A stretch of 64,000 bases of DNA from Prevotella sp. GTDB taxonomy: Bacteria > Bacteroidota > Bacteroidia > Bacteroidales > Bacteroidaceae. The stretch is taken from NCBI GenBank assembly GCA_024680755.1, contig JAILBT010000111.1, positions 1 through 64,000 of the forward strand, given 5' to 3'. The notes under the pieces were generated by a model. It did not search any database, had not been told where the DNA came from, and saw only the letters and a program-made list of their open reading frames with translations. Within the stretch, counting starts at the first letter, position 1; every line of letters begins with the position of its first letter. Shown here piece by piece: positions 19,073-28,754 of this stretch. A program made the translations under genes and the position numbers.

Positions 19073-19336
19073 TTACGATACAGGCTCGGTCACATTATGT
19101 GCGGCCATTATTTCAGAGATGATGTGCATCGTCGAAGGCTTTCCTATCGAGTAATGTTCGTCTGAATAGTCGGCCACCAAATTTGACAGAAGCTCCAACT
19201 CAATGCTGTTCGGGTCAGAGCGCGGGGTCTCGTCTGTAACCAATGGCAACAGCTGCTCCACGCGGGCCACAGCCCATTCGTATTGTTGTTCGTTTGCAAT
19301 TCTTGTCATATTTTCAAGTATTATATCGTTGAACAA
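19073..19336 (-). CDS. HigA-like antitoxin, short form lacking the C-terminal HTH
   Basis: EQQYEWAVARVEQLLPLVTDETPRSDPNSIELELLSNLVADYSDEHYSIGKPS resembles the HigA N-terminal region; stops at 87 aa. Confidence 0.7.
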   Translation of the reverse strand: MFNDIILENMTRIANEQQYEWAVARVEQLLPLVTDETPRSDPNSIELELLSNLVADYSDEHYSIGKPSTMHIISEIMAAHNVTEPVS

Positions 19337-19614
19337 TCTATCCTGTCGTATTCCTTATGTGTTCCCACGAAGCGAATATATACGAATCCTATCGTAAATT
19401 TGATTACAGCGACAATACGATAGGCATTTCCTTTTATATCAAACACATAACGTTGGTTCCCTACACCATCCACACTGTTGAATGTCTGCTTCACGTCGGC
19501 AAAACATGTCCAGTGGCTGCTCTTCACTATATCCGCCCAAATCTGCAGAGAGAGCAATGCGTCAGGATGTGTTTCTGCAAACTCTCGTAGCGTCTTTTCA
19601 GTAAAGATTCTCAT
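19321..19614 (-). CDS. HigB-type toxin (HigB_toxin, mRNA interferase-like)
   Basis: MRIFTEKTLREFAETHPDALLSLQIWADIVKSSHWTCFADVKQTFNSVDGVGNQRYVFDIKGNAYRIVAVIKF...YIRFVGTHKEYDRID. Confidence 0.85.
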   Translation of the reverse strand: MRIFTEKTLREFAETHPDALLSLQIWADIVKSSHWTCFADVKQTFNSVDGVGNQRYVFDIKGNAYRIVAVIKFTIGFVYIRFVGTHKEYDRIDCSTI

Positions 19615-19639
19615 AGAAGGTTCTCATACAACAAAATAT

Positions 19640-21967
19640 TCAGCATCGCTCTACCTGCTTGACGCCGCGCACCGTCCGCAGCTTCTTGAGCAGTGCCTCA
19701 AGCCGGTGTGTGTCGTCGATGTTTACCACGAGAGTGCCGCTGAAGAGCCCGTCGTGCGAGTCGATGTTGACGCTGCGCAGGGTGAGCTTCTCGTCTTTTG
19801 AGATTATGCTTGTCAGGTTGTTCAGTATGCCCAGGTCGTCCACGCCGACCACCCTGAGCGCTATGCTGTACTGTGCCAGTCCCTTCCCGCTCCATACGGC
19901 GCGCACCACGCGGTAAGGGTAACGGCGACGCATCTCGGGCGCGTTGGGGCAGTCGGCCCGGTGTATCTTTATGCCCGAGGCAATGGATACGAAGCCGAAC
20001 ACGGGGTCGCCATAGATAGGGTTGCAGCAGCGGGCCAGCTGATAATCGACGCCCTTTAGGTTGCGGTCGATGACGAGCACGTCGTCCTGCCCCTGTGCGG
20101 CCGACGTCTGCCTGTGTGCGTCGAGTGAGAACTCCTCGGCCGAGCGTTTGTCGGCCGGCGGCTGCCAGGTGCCGGCGTCGCGCTGCAGCTGCTCCTGATA
20201 CTGGTCGACGACGGCCGTGGCGTCGAGCGCGCCCGTGGCCATGTCGCGATAGAAGTCGCTTGTCTCCTTGTAGCCCAGGCGCTTTATCAGGTGGGCCATG
20301 ACGCCCTCTTGCAGCTCCAGCTTGCGGTTCTTCAGCTTCCGCTCCAGGTTCTCCTTGGCCAAGAGGCCCTCTTTCTGCTGTGTCTCCTTCAGCGCAAGGC
20401 GTATCTTCGCCCTGGCGCGCGACGTCTGTGCCACCTGCAGCCACTCCTGTCGCGGGCGTTGCTGCGAACTGGTGGTCACCTCTACCTCGTCGCCGCTCTT
20501 GAGCTGATAGCGCAGCGGCACCTGCCGGCCCATGCTGCTGTTGTCCTCATGGGCCGAGCGTATGCGTGCGCCGACGCACTGGTTGCCCACGCGCGAGTGG
20601 ATATGGTATGCGAAGTCGAGCACGGTGGCGCCCCGCAGGAAGCGCAGCAGGTCGCCCTTGGGCGTGAAGACGAACACCTCGGCGTAGTCGTGTATGCGGA
20701 AGCCGCTGTCGTCGGCAGCCGTGTCGGTGTCGCTGCCGCTCTCTAATAGTTGCCTGACGGACGTGAGCCACTCGTCGATGCCCTGCTCACCCTTGATGCC
20801 CTTGTAGCGCCAGTGGGCAGCCACGCCGCGCTCGGCCACCTCGTCCATGCGCTCGGTGCGTATCTGCACCTCCACCCATTTCCGCTGCGGGCCCAGCACG
20901 GTGATGTGCAGGCTCTCGTAGCCGTTGCCCTTGGGCACGGACAGCCAGTCGCGCAGCCGCTTGGGGTTGGGCTGGTACATATCGGTCACGATAGAGTAGG
21001 CCTGCCAGCACAGGGCATGCTCCGACGCGCCCGGCGGCGTGGCGATGATGATGCGTATGGCGAACAGGTCGTAGATACCCTCGAAGGCGCAGCGCTGCTT
21101 CTTCATCTTCTGCCAGATGCTGTGTATCGACTTGGTGCGCCCCTTGATATGGAAGTGCAGTCCGGCAGCGGTCAGCCTGTCGCTGACGGGGCGAATGAAG
21201 TCGGCGATGTATGCGTCGCGTGCGGCTTTCGTGGCCGAGAGTTTCTCACGGATGTGATAGTAGGCTTCGGTCTCGATGTATTTCAGCGACAGGTCTTCCA
21301 GCTCGCTCTTCAGCTTATACAGACCGAGCTTGTGTGCCAGCGGCGCGAAGATCTGTGCGGCCTCTTCTGCCGCCTGCCGTCGTGCCGACGTGTTCTCGGT
21401 GTCGCGTATCTGGCGCATGAGGCAGACGCTGTCGGCTATCATTATCAGTATGACGCGCATGTCGCCCGCCATGGTCAGCAGCAGGTTGCGCATGTTGTCG
21501 CCCAGGGGTGTCCGTTCGCCCGCGTGCCTGTCGGCCCCGGCAGCCATGCCGCGGTGGTAGATGCTGCGTGTGCGCCGCAGTCCGTCCAGGATGTTGGCCA
21601 CGGTGGAGCCGAAGTCGCGTGCCACGGCTGCGCTGTCGTCGGGACCGTCGGTCGTCGTGGCCGGCAGCAGCATGAGCGCCATGAGCGTGTCGCGTCTGAG
21701 GCCCATCTCCTCCACCGTGACGCGGGCCGTCAGCAGGGCCGTCAGCAGGGGGTTCAGTCCGAACACGTCGCGCTCGATACGTCCCTGCACCACGGCACGA
21801 CCCAGATGAGCATACAGCAGGCGCACGTCGCGGGGCGTGACCGTCTGGCCCAGTCCCTGGCCGAGAGTGCGCACCAGCTCCTTGGCCTGCTGCCACTCGT
21901 CGTGGGTGAAGAGATACCTGCTGTCCATTAGCTCGTTTCGTTTCTGCCCGCCACGCATGTTCGCCAT
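19640..21967 (-). CDS. RelA/SpoT bifunctional (p)ppGpp synthetase/hydrolase
   Basis: 775 aa; IYDLFAIRIII, GYESLHITVLGPQRKWVEVQIRTERMDEVAERGVAAHWRYKG, TGS and ACT domains. True start may be MDSRYLF (21928). Confidence 0.93.
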   Translation of the reverse strand: MANMRGGQKRNELMDSRYLFTHDEWQQAKELVRTLGQGLGQTVTPRDVRLLYAHLGRAVVQGRIERDVFGLNPLLTALLTARVTVEEMGLRRDTLMALMLLPATTTDGPDDSAAVARDFGSTVANILDGLRRTRSIYHRGMAAGADRHAGERTPLGDNMRNLLLTMAGDMRVILIMIADSVCLMRQIRDTENTSARRQAAEEAAQIFAPLAHKLGLYKLKSELEDLSLKYIETEAYYHIREKLSATKAARDAYIADFIRPVSDRLTAAGLHFHIKGRTKSIHSIWQKMKKQRCAFEGIYDLFAIRIIIATPPGASEHALCWQAYSIVTDMYQPNPKRLRDWLSVPKGNGYESLHITVLGPQRKWVEVQIRTERMDEVAERGVAAHWRYKGIKGEQGIDEWLTSVRQLLESGSDTDTAADDSGFRIHDYAEVFVFTPKGDLLRFLRGATVLDFAYHIHSRVGNQCVGARIRSAHEDNSSMGRQVPLRYQLKSGDEVEVTTSSQQRPRQEWLQVAQTSRARAKIRLALKETQQKEGLLAKENLERKLKNRKLELQEGVMAHLIKRLGYKETSDFYRDMATGALDATAVVDQYQEQLQRDAGTWQPPADKRSAEEFSLDAHRQTSAAQGQDDVLVIDRNLKGVDYQLARCCNPIYGDPVFGFVSIASGIKIHRADCPNAPEMRRRYPYRVVRAVWSGKGLAQYSIALRVVGVDDLGILNNLTSIISKDEKLTLRSVNIDSHDGLFSGTLVVNIDDTHRLEALLKKLRTVRGVKQVERC

Positions 21968-21982
21968 CGGGCGGGCTGCCGT

Positions 21983-23788
21983 TTACTTACTGTTCTTGGC
22001 GCGTTTGCGCTCGTTGTGGTCCAGTATGGCCTTGCGCATGCGCATGGCCTTGGGCGTAACCTCTACCAGCTCGTCGCCCTTGATATACTCCAGGCACTCT
22101 TCGAGCGACATGACGGTCTTCGGTATGACGCGGGCCTTCTCGTCGGAGCCCGAGGCGCGCACGTTGGTCAGCTGCTTGGCCTTGCAGACGTTGACCACCA
22201 GGTCGTTGTCGTGCACATGCTCGCCCACCACCTGACCCATATAGACCTCGTCGCCCGGGTCGATGAAGAACTTGCCGCGGTCTTGCAGCTTGTCGATGGC
22301 ATAGGCATAGCTGGTGCCTGTCTCCAGGGCTATCATCGAGCCATTGATGCGCCGCTCTATCTCACCCTTGTAGGGCTGATATTCCTTGTAGCGGTGGGCC
22401 ATGATGGCCTCGCCCTGGCTGGCGGTGAGCACGTTGGTTCTGAGGCCGATGATGCCGCGCGACGGTATCTCGAACTCGATGTTCACGCGGTCAGCCTGAC
22501 TCTCCATTGACGTCATCTCGCCCTTGCGTCGCGTCACCATGTCAATCATCTTCGAGGCAAACTCCTCGGGCACGTTGATGGTCAGCTCTTCGATGGGCTC
22601 GCAACGCTGGCCGTCTATCTCCTTGTATATCACCTGCGGCTGTCCCACCTGCAGCTCGTAGCCTTCGCGCCGCATGGTCTCTATCAGCACCGACAGGTGC
22701 AGCACGCCGCGTCCCGACACCACCCACTTGTCGGTCGCGTCCTCGAAAGGCTCCACCCGCAGTGCCAGGTTGCGCTCCAGCTCTTTCTGCAGCCGGTCGT
22801 TGATGTGTCGCGATGTGACAAACTTGCCGTCGCGGCCGAAGAAGGGTGAGTCGTTGATGGTGAAGAGCATCGACATCGTGGGCTCGTCGATGGCTATTGG
22901 CGGCAGCGCCTCGGGGCAGTCGGCATCGCAGATGGTGTCGCCTATCTCGAAGCGCTCCAGGCCGATAATGGCACAGATGTCGCCGCAGGGCACCTCAGTG
23001 GTGCGCACATGACCCATGCCCTCGAAGGTGTGCAGCTCTTTTATCTTCGTGCGTTCCTGTGTGCCGTCGCGATGGCAGATGGTCACGGCCATGCCGTCGG
23101 CGAAGGTGCCACGGTGGACGCGGCCTACGGCTATGCGGCCCGTGTAGCTCGAGAAATCGAGACTGGTGATGAGCATCTGCGGGGTGCCCTCAATCGGTTT
23201 GGGAGCTGGTATCACTTCCACAATCTTGTCCAGCAGATATGTGATGTCGCCGGTTGGCTTGCTGTAGTCTTCGCCCATCCAGCCGTTCTTGGCCGAGCCA
23301 TAGACCACGGGGAAATCGAGCTGGTCCTCGGTGCCGCCAAGCGAGAACATCAGGTCGAACACCATCTCATAGACCTCTTCGGGCCGGCAGTTGGGCTTGT
23401 CCACCTTGTTCACCACCACGATAGGCTTCAGCCCGAGCTCGAGTGCCTTCTGAAGCACGAAGCGTGTCTGCGGCATGGGGCCCTCAAAGGCATCGACCAG
23501 CAGCAGACAGCCGTCGGCCATGTTGAGCACTCGCTCCACCTCGCCGCCGAAGTCGGAGTGACCCGGCGTGTCAATGATGTTTATCTTTGTCCCGCGCCAG
23601 TTGATGCTGACGTTCTTCGAGAGGATAGTTATGCCGCGCTCGCGCTCCAGGTCGTTGGCATCGAGCACCTGGCCCGACAGGTTCTGTCCCTCGCGGAAGA
23701 GGTGTCCGGCCAGCATCATCTTATCGACCAGCGTTGTCTTGCCGTGATCGACATGCGCAATGATGGCAATGTTTCTGATGTCCTGCAT
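21983..23788 (-). CDS. typA: GTP-binding protein TypA/BipA
   Basis: [49 protein letters not shown]; 601 aa. Confidence 0.97.
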   Translation of the reverse strand: MQDIRNIAIIAHVDHGKTTLVDKMMLAGHLFREGQNLSGQVLDANDLERERGITILSKNVSINWRGTKINIIDTPGHSDFGGEVERVLNMADGCLLLVDAFEGPMPQTRFVLQKALELGLKPIVVVNKVDKPNCRPEEVYEMVFDLMFSLGGTEDQLDFPVVYGSAKNGWMGEDYSKPTGDITYLLDKIVEVIPAPKPIEGTPQMLITSLDFSSYTGRIAVGRVHRGTFADGMAVTICHRDGTQERTKIKELHTFEGMGHVRTTEVPCGDICAIIGLERFEIGDTICDADCPEALPPIAIDEPTMSMLFTINDSPFFGRDGKFVTSRHINDRLQKELERNLALRVEPFEDATDKWVVSGRGVLHLSVLIETMRREGYELQVGQPQVIYKEIDGQRCEPIEELTINVPEEFASKMIDMVTRRKGEMTSMESQADRVNIEFEIPSRGIIGLRTNVLTASQGEAIMAHRYKEYQPYKGEIERRINGSMIALETGTSYAYAIDKLQDRGKFFIDPGDEVYMGQVVGEHVHDNDLVVNVCKAKQLTNVRASGSDEKARVIPKTVMSLEECLEYIKGDELVEVTPKAMRMRKAILDHNERKRAKNSK

Positions 23789-23872
23789 GTCTTCTACTTA
23801 TTTCTGTTGTTTTCAGCCGGCAAAGTTACTCACTTTTTTCTTAACGGCAAAATAATCGAAGGAAAAGTGAGT

Positions 23873-24000
23873 GCTCTGATTATTCTGATTATTCAGATTA
23901 TTCTGATTACTCTGATTACTCTGATTATTCTGATTACTCTGATTACTCCGATTACTCAGATTACTCCGATTACTCTGATTACTCTGATTACTCAGCATAA
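23873..24000. repeat. 9-mer tandem array (GATTACTCT)n, locus 2
   Basis: ctgattattctgattattcagattattctgattactctgattactctgatt. Confidence 0.95.
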
Positions 24001-24441
24001 TCAGCCTTCCTGCCCTTGACCGCCGTCTTCCATCAGCACCACCTCTATGCCGGCACGCCGCAGCAGGTCGATGCCGTCTGTCAAGCGGTAAGGCTCGCCA
24101 TACACCACACGACGTATGCCGGCCTGAATGATCAGCTTGGCGCACTCTATGCAGGGCGAAGCAGTGATATATATGGTGGCGCCGTCGCTGTTGTTTGACG
24201 AGCGCGCCAGCTTCGTGATGGCGTTGGCCTCGGCATGAAGGACGTATGGCTTGGTCACGCCAGCGGCATCCTCACACACATTCTCGAAGCCGCTGGGGGT
24301 GCCGTTGTAGCCGTCGCTGATGATCATCTTGTCTTTCACCACCAGCGCACCCACCTGACGGCGATGGCAGTAGCTGTTCTCTGCCCATATACGCGCCATG
24401 CGCAGATAGCGCCAGTCCAGTTTGCGTTGCTTGTCGTCCAT
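24001..24441 (-). CDS. dCMP/cytidine deaminase family protein (ComEB-like)
   Basis: MDDKQRKLDWRYLRMARIWAENSYCHRRQVGALVVKD...HAEANAI...ITASPCIECAKLIIQAGIRRVVY. Start trimmed from the ORF track. Confidence 0.92.
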   Translation of the reverse strand: MDDKQRKLDWRYLRMARIWAENSYCHRRQVGALVVKDKMIISDGYNGTPSGFENVCEDAAGVTKPYVLHAEANAITKLARSSNNSDGATIYITASPCIECAKLIIQAGIRRVVYGEPYRLTDGIDLLRRAGIEVVLMEDGGQGQEG

Positions 24442-24685
24442 GTTTGAAAAGGGGATAAAGAGAAAAAAGGTAAAAAGATATGGTGAACTTAGGATTGTCG
24501 CAGGCAAATGTACGAAGAAAAGGGCGACCGGACAAAAAAAAGCAGCGAAAAGATTAAATAATGTGTAAATTGCTGCCTTGCGGTGCAGGCTTTCGCAAAA
24601 AAAACGTAACTTTGCGGGCCAAGTTCAATTCTGGCCATTAGGCCTGTGGGCACCCTGCCCCCTGCGCCTGTCAACGACAACAGAT

Positions 24686-25222
24686 ATGCATATACTAAAG
24701 ATAGAAGAGATGGACCGCCTGACGGTGGAGCAGTTTCGGCTGGCAGAGAAGCTGCCGCTCGTGGTGGTGCTTGACAACGTGCGCTCCATGCACAACGTGG
24801 GCAGCGTGTTCCGCACGGCCGATGCCTTCAGGCTCAAGGGCCTGGTGCTGTGCGGCATTACGGGCAGGCCCCCGCACAACGAGATACACAAGACGGCCCT
24901 GGGTGCCGAGGACAGCGTCAGCTGGCAGTATGCACCGTCGGCAGCAGAGGCCGTCAGGCAGCTGCGGGCAGCGGGCTACTGCGTCATGGCCGTGGAGCAG
25001 GTGGAGCACAGCACCAAGCTGCCGCGCTTTGCGCCGGAGCCTGGCCGACGCTACGCCATCGTGCTGGGCAACGAGGTGCACGGCGTCAGTCAGGACGTGG
25101 TGGATGCCTGCGACGGCTGCTTGGAGATACCCCAGCTGGGCACCAAGCATTCCATGAACGTCTCTGTCACCGCCGGCATCGTGATGTACAAGTTCTTCGA
25201 GCAGTGGCAGACAAAAGGCTGA
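24686..25222 (+). CDS. TrmH/SpoU-family RNA 2'-O-methyltransferase
   Basis: LVVVLDNVRSMHNVGSVFRTADAF, YAIVLGNEVHGVSQDVVDACDGCLEIPQLGTKHSMNVSVTAGIVMYKF. Confidence 0.92.
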   Translation: MHILKIEEMDRLTVEQFRLAEKLPLVVVLDNVRSMHNVGSVFRTADAFRLKGLVLCGITGRPPHNEIHKTALGAEDSVSWQYAPSAAEAVRQLRAAGYCVMAVEQVEHSTKLPRFAPEPGRRYAIVLGNEVHGVSQDVVDACDGCLEIPQLGTKHSMNVSVTAGIVMYKFFEQWQTKG

Positions 25223-25353
25223 CAGCGCGCACGGCGCGTGCCGCATGGACGAAGGCTGCAGACGGCACAAACAAAGATTTTCTGCCAATTGCTTTGTGGT
25301 CTGAAGGAAAACATGTAACTTTGCGGCCACGAAACTTATCACACCGGGCATAA

Positions 25354-26043
25354 ATGTCAACCATACTACATATAGAGACCAGCGACCGCGTGACGTCAGT
25401 GGCTGTCAGCCAAGACGGGCAGGTCATCTTCGACAAGGCCGACCGCGAGGGTATGAACCACGCCGAACACATAGGCGGCTATGTGGCAGAGGCGCTGTCG
25501 TTTGCTGACAGCCATGCCATACCCTTCGACGCGGTGGCCGTCAGCCAGGGACCGGGGTCATACACAGGCCTGCGCATAGGCACGTCGATGGCCAAGGGCG
25601 TGTGCTTCGGCCGTGACCTGAAGCTGATAGCCGTACCCACGCTGCAGCTGATGTGCGTGCCGGTGCTGCTCAGGGAGCTCGTGCCCGAGGGCGCACTGCT
25701 CTGCCCCATGCTCGACGCGCGGCGCATGGAGGTCTATGCCGCCGTCTATGACCGTGCGCTCGGCGAGCAGCGGCCCACAAGCGCCGACGTGGTCACGACC
25801 GACACCTATCGCGAGCTGCTGGACCAGGCCCCCGTCTATTTCTTCGGCCCGGGGGCCGCCAAGTGCATGGACGTGATAGACCATCCTGACGCCCACCTGA
25901 TTGAAGGCATTGAGCCCCTGGCCAAATGGATGATGCCCTTGGCAGAGCGCCGCTTTCTCAGAGGCGAGTTTGAAGACGTGGCCTATTTCACACCATTCTA
26001 TCTGAAAGACTATGTAGCCAAACTGCCCCGCAAGCTGCTCTGA
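25354..26043 (+). CDS. tsaB: tRNA t6A biosynthesis protein TsaB
   Basis: ILHIETSDRVTSVAVSQDGQ, GPGSYTGLRIGTSMAKGVCFG. Confidence 0.93.
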   Translation: MSTILHIETSDRVTSVAVSQDGQVIFDKADREGMNHAEHIGGYVAEALSFADSHAIPFDAVAVSQGPGSYTGLRIGTSMAKGVCFGRDLKLIAVPTLQLMCVPVLLRELVPEGALLCPMLDARRMEVYAAVYDRALGEQRPTSADVVTTDTYRELLDQAPVYFFGPGAAKCMDVIDHPDAHLIEGIEPLAKWMMPLAERRFLRGEFEDVAYFTPFYLKDYVAKLPRKLL

Positions 26044-26118
26044 TTACTCAGATTATTCAGATTACTCCGATTACTCAGATTATTCAGATTACTCCGATTA
26101 CTCCGAAAAACTCCGATT
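26041..26118. repeat. 9-mer tandem array (GATTACTCN)n, locus 3
   Basis: ctgattactcagattattcagattactccgattactcagattattcagattactcc. Confidence 0.93.
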
Positions 26119-26128
26119 ACCCCCACCC

Positions 26129-26731
26129 ATGAACCTTCCCGGATTAGACTATAACACCCAGCGGCCGCGTCTCGTGCTACCCGAGTATGGCCGCGAGATA
26201 CACCGCATGGTGGATCACTGCCGCCAGCTGCCCGACCGCGACCAGCGCCTGGCCTGCGCCAAGGAGATCACGCGCCTCATGCTGACGCGCGTGCCGTCGC
26301 TGCGGCAGAACCAAAACTACCAGCAGACGCTATGGGACCATCTCTACCTGATGGCCGACGGCAATCTCGACATCGACTGGCCCCTGTCGCCCGAAGGGGC
26401 CAAGGAGCTTAACGAGCAGCCACAGCCCGTGCCACTGAACAAGAGCAACATCAGGCTGCGCCACTATGGGCGACTGGTGGAAGAGCTGTGCCGACAGCTG
26501 CGCGACATGCCGGAGGGCAGCGAACGCGACGAGCTGGCATGGCTGACGGCCAACCAGATGAGGCGCATGCTGATAGACTGGGGGCATGGCTCTATGGACG
26601 GCGAGCGCGTGCTGAGCGACCTGGCTGACATGACAGACGGACGCATACAGATAGATGCCAGCAAGATGGAGTTTAACGACTACCGCCAACAGCCCACACA
26701 GCCCACAGGCAAGAAGAAGAGGAAAAAATAG
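26129..26731 (+). CDS. DUF4290-like conserved Bacteroidota protein
   Basis: LDYNTQRPRLVLPEYGREIHRMVDHC...LWDHLYLMADGNLDIDWP; sits upstream of murA. Confidence 0.8.
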   Translation: MNLPGLDYNTQRPRLVLPEYGREIHRMVDHCRQLPDRDQRLACAKEITRLMLTRVPSLRQNQNYQQTLWDHLYLMADGNLDIDWPLSPEGAKELNEQPQPVPLNKSNIRLRHYGRLVEELCRQLRDMPEGSERDELAWLTANQMRRMLIDWGHGSMDGERVLSDLADMTDGRIQIDASKMEFNDYRQQPTQPTGKKKRKK

Positions 26732-28038
26732 TGGGAACATTCATCATAGAAGGTGGTCGCCCGCTGCAGGGCGACATCACCCCGCAGGGCGCAAAGAACG
26801 AGGCCCTGCAGGTCATATCGGCCGTGCTGCTCACGTCTGACGAGGTGCGCATAAGCAACGTGCCCGACATACGCGACGTGCAGAACCTGATAAAGCTGCT
26901 CACGGACGTGGGGGTCAGCGTGCATACCAACGCCCCGGGCGACTACACGTTTCGGGCCGACCACCTGGACCTGCACAGCCTGGAGAGCGACACCTTCGTA
27001 GAGCGCAGCGCCGCCCTCAGGGGCAGTGTGCTGATGATGGGGCCGCTGCTGGCGCGCACGGGGCGTGCCGTGATGGCCAAGCCCGGAGGCGACAAGATAG
27101 GGCGCCGGCGCATGGACACACACATACAGGGCTTCATAGCGCTGGGCGCAAAGCTCAGACGACTGCACGGACGCGATGTCTATGAGCTGAACGGACACCA
27201 ACTGCGCGGCAGCTATATGCTGCTCGACGAGGCCAGCGTGACCGGCACGGCAAACATCGTCATGGCCGCCGTGCGAGCCGAAGGAACCACCACGATATAC
27301 AACGCGGCCTGCGAGCCATACGTGCAGCAGCTCTGCCGTATGCTGGTGCGCATGGGAGCACACATAGACGGCATCGGCAGCAACCTGCTGACCATACACG
27401 GAGTGGCCGAACTGCACGGCACACAGCACCGGCTGCTGCCAGACATGATAGAGGTGGGCTCGTTCATAGGCATGGCGGCAATGGTGGGTCAGGGCATACG
27501 CATACGCGACGTGTCGCCCGCCGACCTGGGTATCATCCCGCAGGCCTTCCGACGGCTGGGGGTGAAGATAGATGTCGATGGCACAGACATAGTGGTGCCC
27601 TGGCAGCGACACTATGCCGTGGATACCTTCCTCGACGGCTCGACGATGACACTGGCCGACGCACCATGGCCCGGACTGACACCAGACCTGCTCTCGGTGT
27701 TCATCACCGTGGCCACGCAGGCCCGCGGCACCGTGCTGATACATCAGAAGATGTTCGAGAGCCGCCTCTTCTTCGTCGATAAGCTCATCGACATGGGGGC
27801 ACAGATCATCTTGTGCGACCCGCACCGAGCCGTCATCGTGGGCCACGACCACCAGCGCAAGTTGCACGCACAGCGCATGTCGAGCCCCGACATACGCGCC
27901 GGCATAGCTCTGCTCATTGCCGCCATGAGCGCCAACGGCACCAGCCGCATTGACAACATAGAGCAGATTGACCGAGGATACGAGCACATAGAACAAAGGC
28001 TGAACGCACTCGGTGCCTGCATAAGACGAGAAGGCTGA
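26731..28038 (+). CDS. murA: UDP-N-acetylglucosamine 1-carboxyvinyltransferase MurA
   Basis: GTG start; FIIEGGRPLQGDITPQGAKNEALQVISAVLLT, MAKPGGDKIGRRRMDTHIQGF. Confidence 0.95.
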   Translation: MGTFIIEGGRPLQGDITPQGAKNEALQVISAVLLTSDEVRISNVPDIRDVQNLIKLLTDVGVSVHTNAPGDYTFRADHLDLHSLESDTFVERSAALRGSVLMMGPLLARTGRAVMAKPGGDKIGRRRMDTHIQGFIALGAKLRRLHGRDVYELNGHQLRGSYMLLDEASVTGTANIVMAAVRAEGTTTIYNAACEPYVQQLCRMLVRMGAHIDGIGSNLLTIHGVAELHGTQHRLLPDMIEVGSFIGMAAMVGQGIRIRDVSPADLGIIPQAFRRLGVKIDVDGTDIVVPWQRHYAVDTFLDGSTMTLADAPWPGLTPDLLSVFITVATQARGTVLIHQKMFESRLFFVDKLIDMGAQIILCDPHRAVIVGHDHQRKLHAQRMSSPDIRAGIALLIAAMSANGTSRIDNIEQIDRGYEHIEQRLNALGACIRREG

Positions 28039-28041
28039 AGA

Positions 28042-28215
28042 AAAAATCTGAGAAATCTGAGTAATCAGAGAACTCAGAATAATCAGAGTAATCAGAATAA
28101 TCAGAGAACTCAGAGTAATCAGAGAACTCAGAGCAATCAGAAAACTCAGAATAATCAGAGAACTCAGAGCAATCAGAGAACTCAGAACAATCAGACAACA
28201 ATCAGAATAATCAGC
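28042..28215. repeat. 9-mer tandem array (AGAGTAATC / AGAGAACTC)n, locus 4
   Basis: gagtaatcagagaactcagaataatcagagtaatcagaataatcagagaactcagag...; reaches to about 9 nt before the rimM start. Confidence 0.95.
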
Positions 28216-28223
28216 AACTACCA

Positions 28224-28745
28224 TTGACAAACAACCCCTACCCCGAGCTGCAACCCGAAAGCCTGCGCCCCATAGGGCGCATAGGCAAGCCCCACGGTGT
28301 GAAGGGGGAAGTGATGTTCCTCTTCGACGACGACTGCTTCGACACCGACGATGCCGACAGCCTCTTCGTCATGGTCGACGGGCTGCCCGTGCCCTTCTTC
28401 ATCGAGGAGTATCGCTTCCGCAGCAACGAGACATGCCTGCTGAAGCTGCTGGACATCGACAGCGAGCAACAGGCGCGACGGCTGACGGGCTGCCGCGTGC
28501 TCTACCCGCGCAGCCAGGCCGACACCGACACCCTGACATGGGACGAGCTGCCGGGCTACACATTAATTAATAAGGGACACGGTCCCGTGGGCACAATAGC
28601 CCGCGTGGACACGCAGACCATCAACACCCTGTTCTGCCTGGACGACGGACGACTCGTACCGGCAGCCGACGAGTGGGTTACGGACATCGACCGGCAGCAG
28701 CGCACCATCACCATGACACTGCCCGACGGACTGCTGGACATATAG
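28224..28745 (+). CDS. rimM: Ribosome maturation factor RimM
   Basis: LRPIGRIGKPHGVKGEVMF...LFVMVDGLPVPFFIEE; TTG start. Confidence 0.92.
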   Translation: MTNNPYPELQPESLRPIGRIGKPHGVKGEVMFLFDDDCFDTDDADSLFVMVDGLPVPFFIEEYRFRSNETCLLKLLDIDSEQQARRLTGCRVLYPRSQADTDTLTWDELPGYTLINKGHGPVGTIARVDTQTINTLFCLDDGRLVPAADEWVTDIDRQQRTITMTLPDGLLDI

Positions 28746-28754
28746 AACACACGA

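Noticed and set aside
20750-21931. 393-aa plus-strand ORF opposite rel
   Set aside because: Antisense shadow ORF, no domain similarity by eye.
23873-24000. Possible CRISPR array
   Set aside because: Units are 9 nt, contiguous, with no unique spacers and no cas genes in the window; same for the 7- and 8-mer arrays.
26680-28230. 516-aa minus-strand ORF opposite murA with SLIALSSLI repeats
   Set aside because: Antisense to murA; the repeated part is just the nonamer array read in an open frame.
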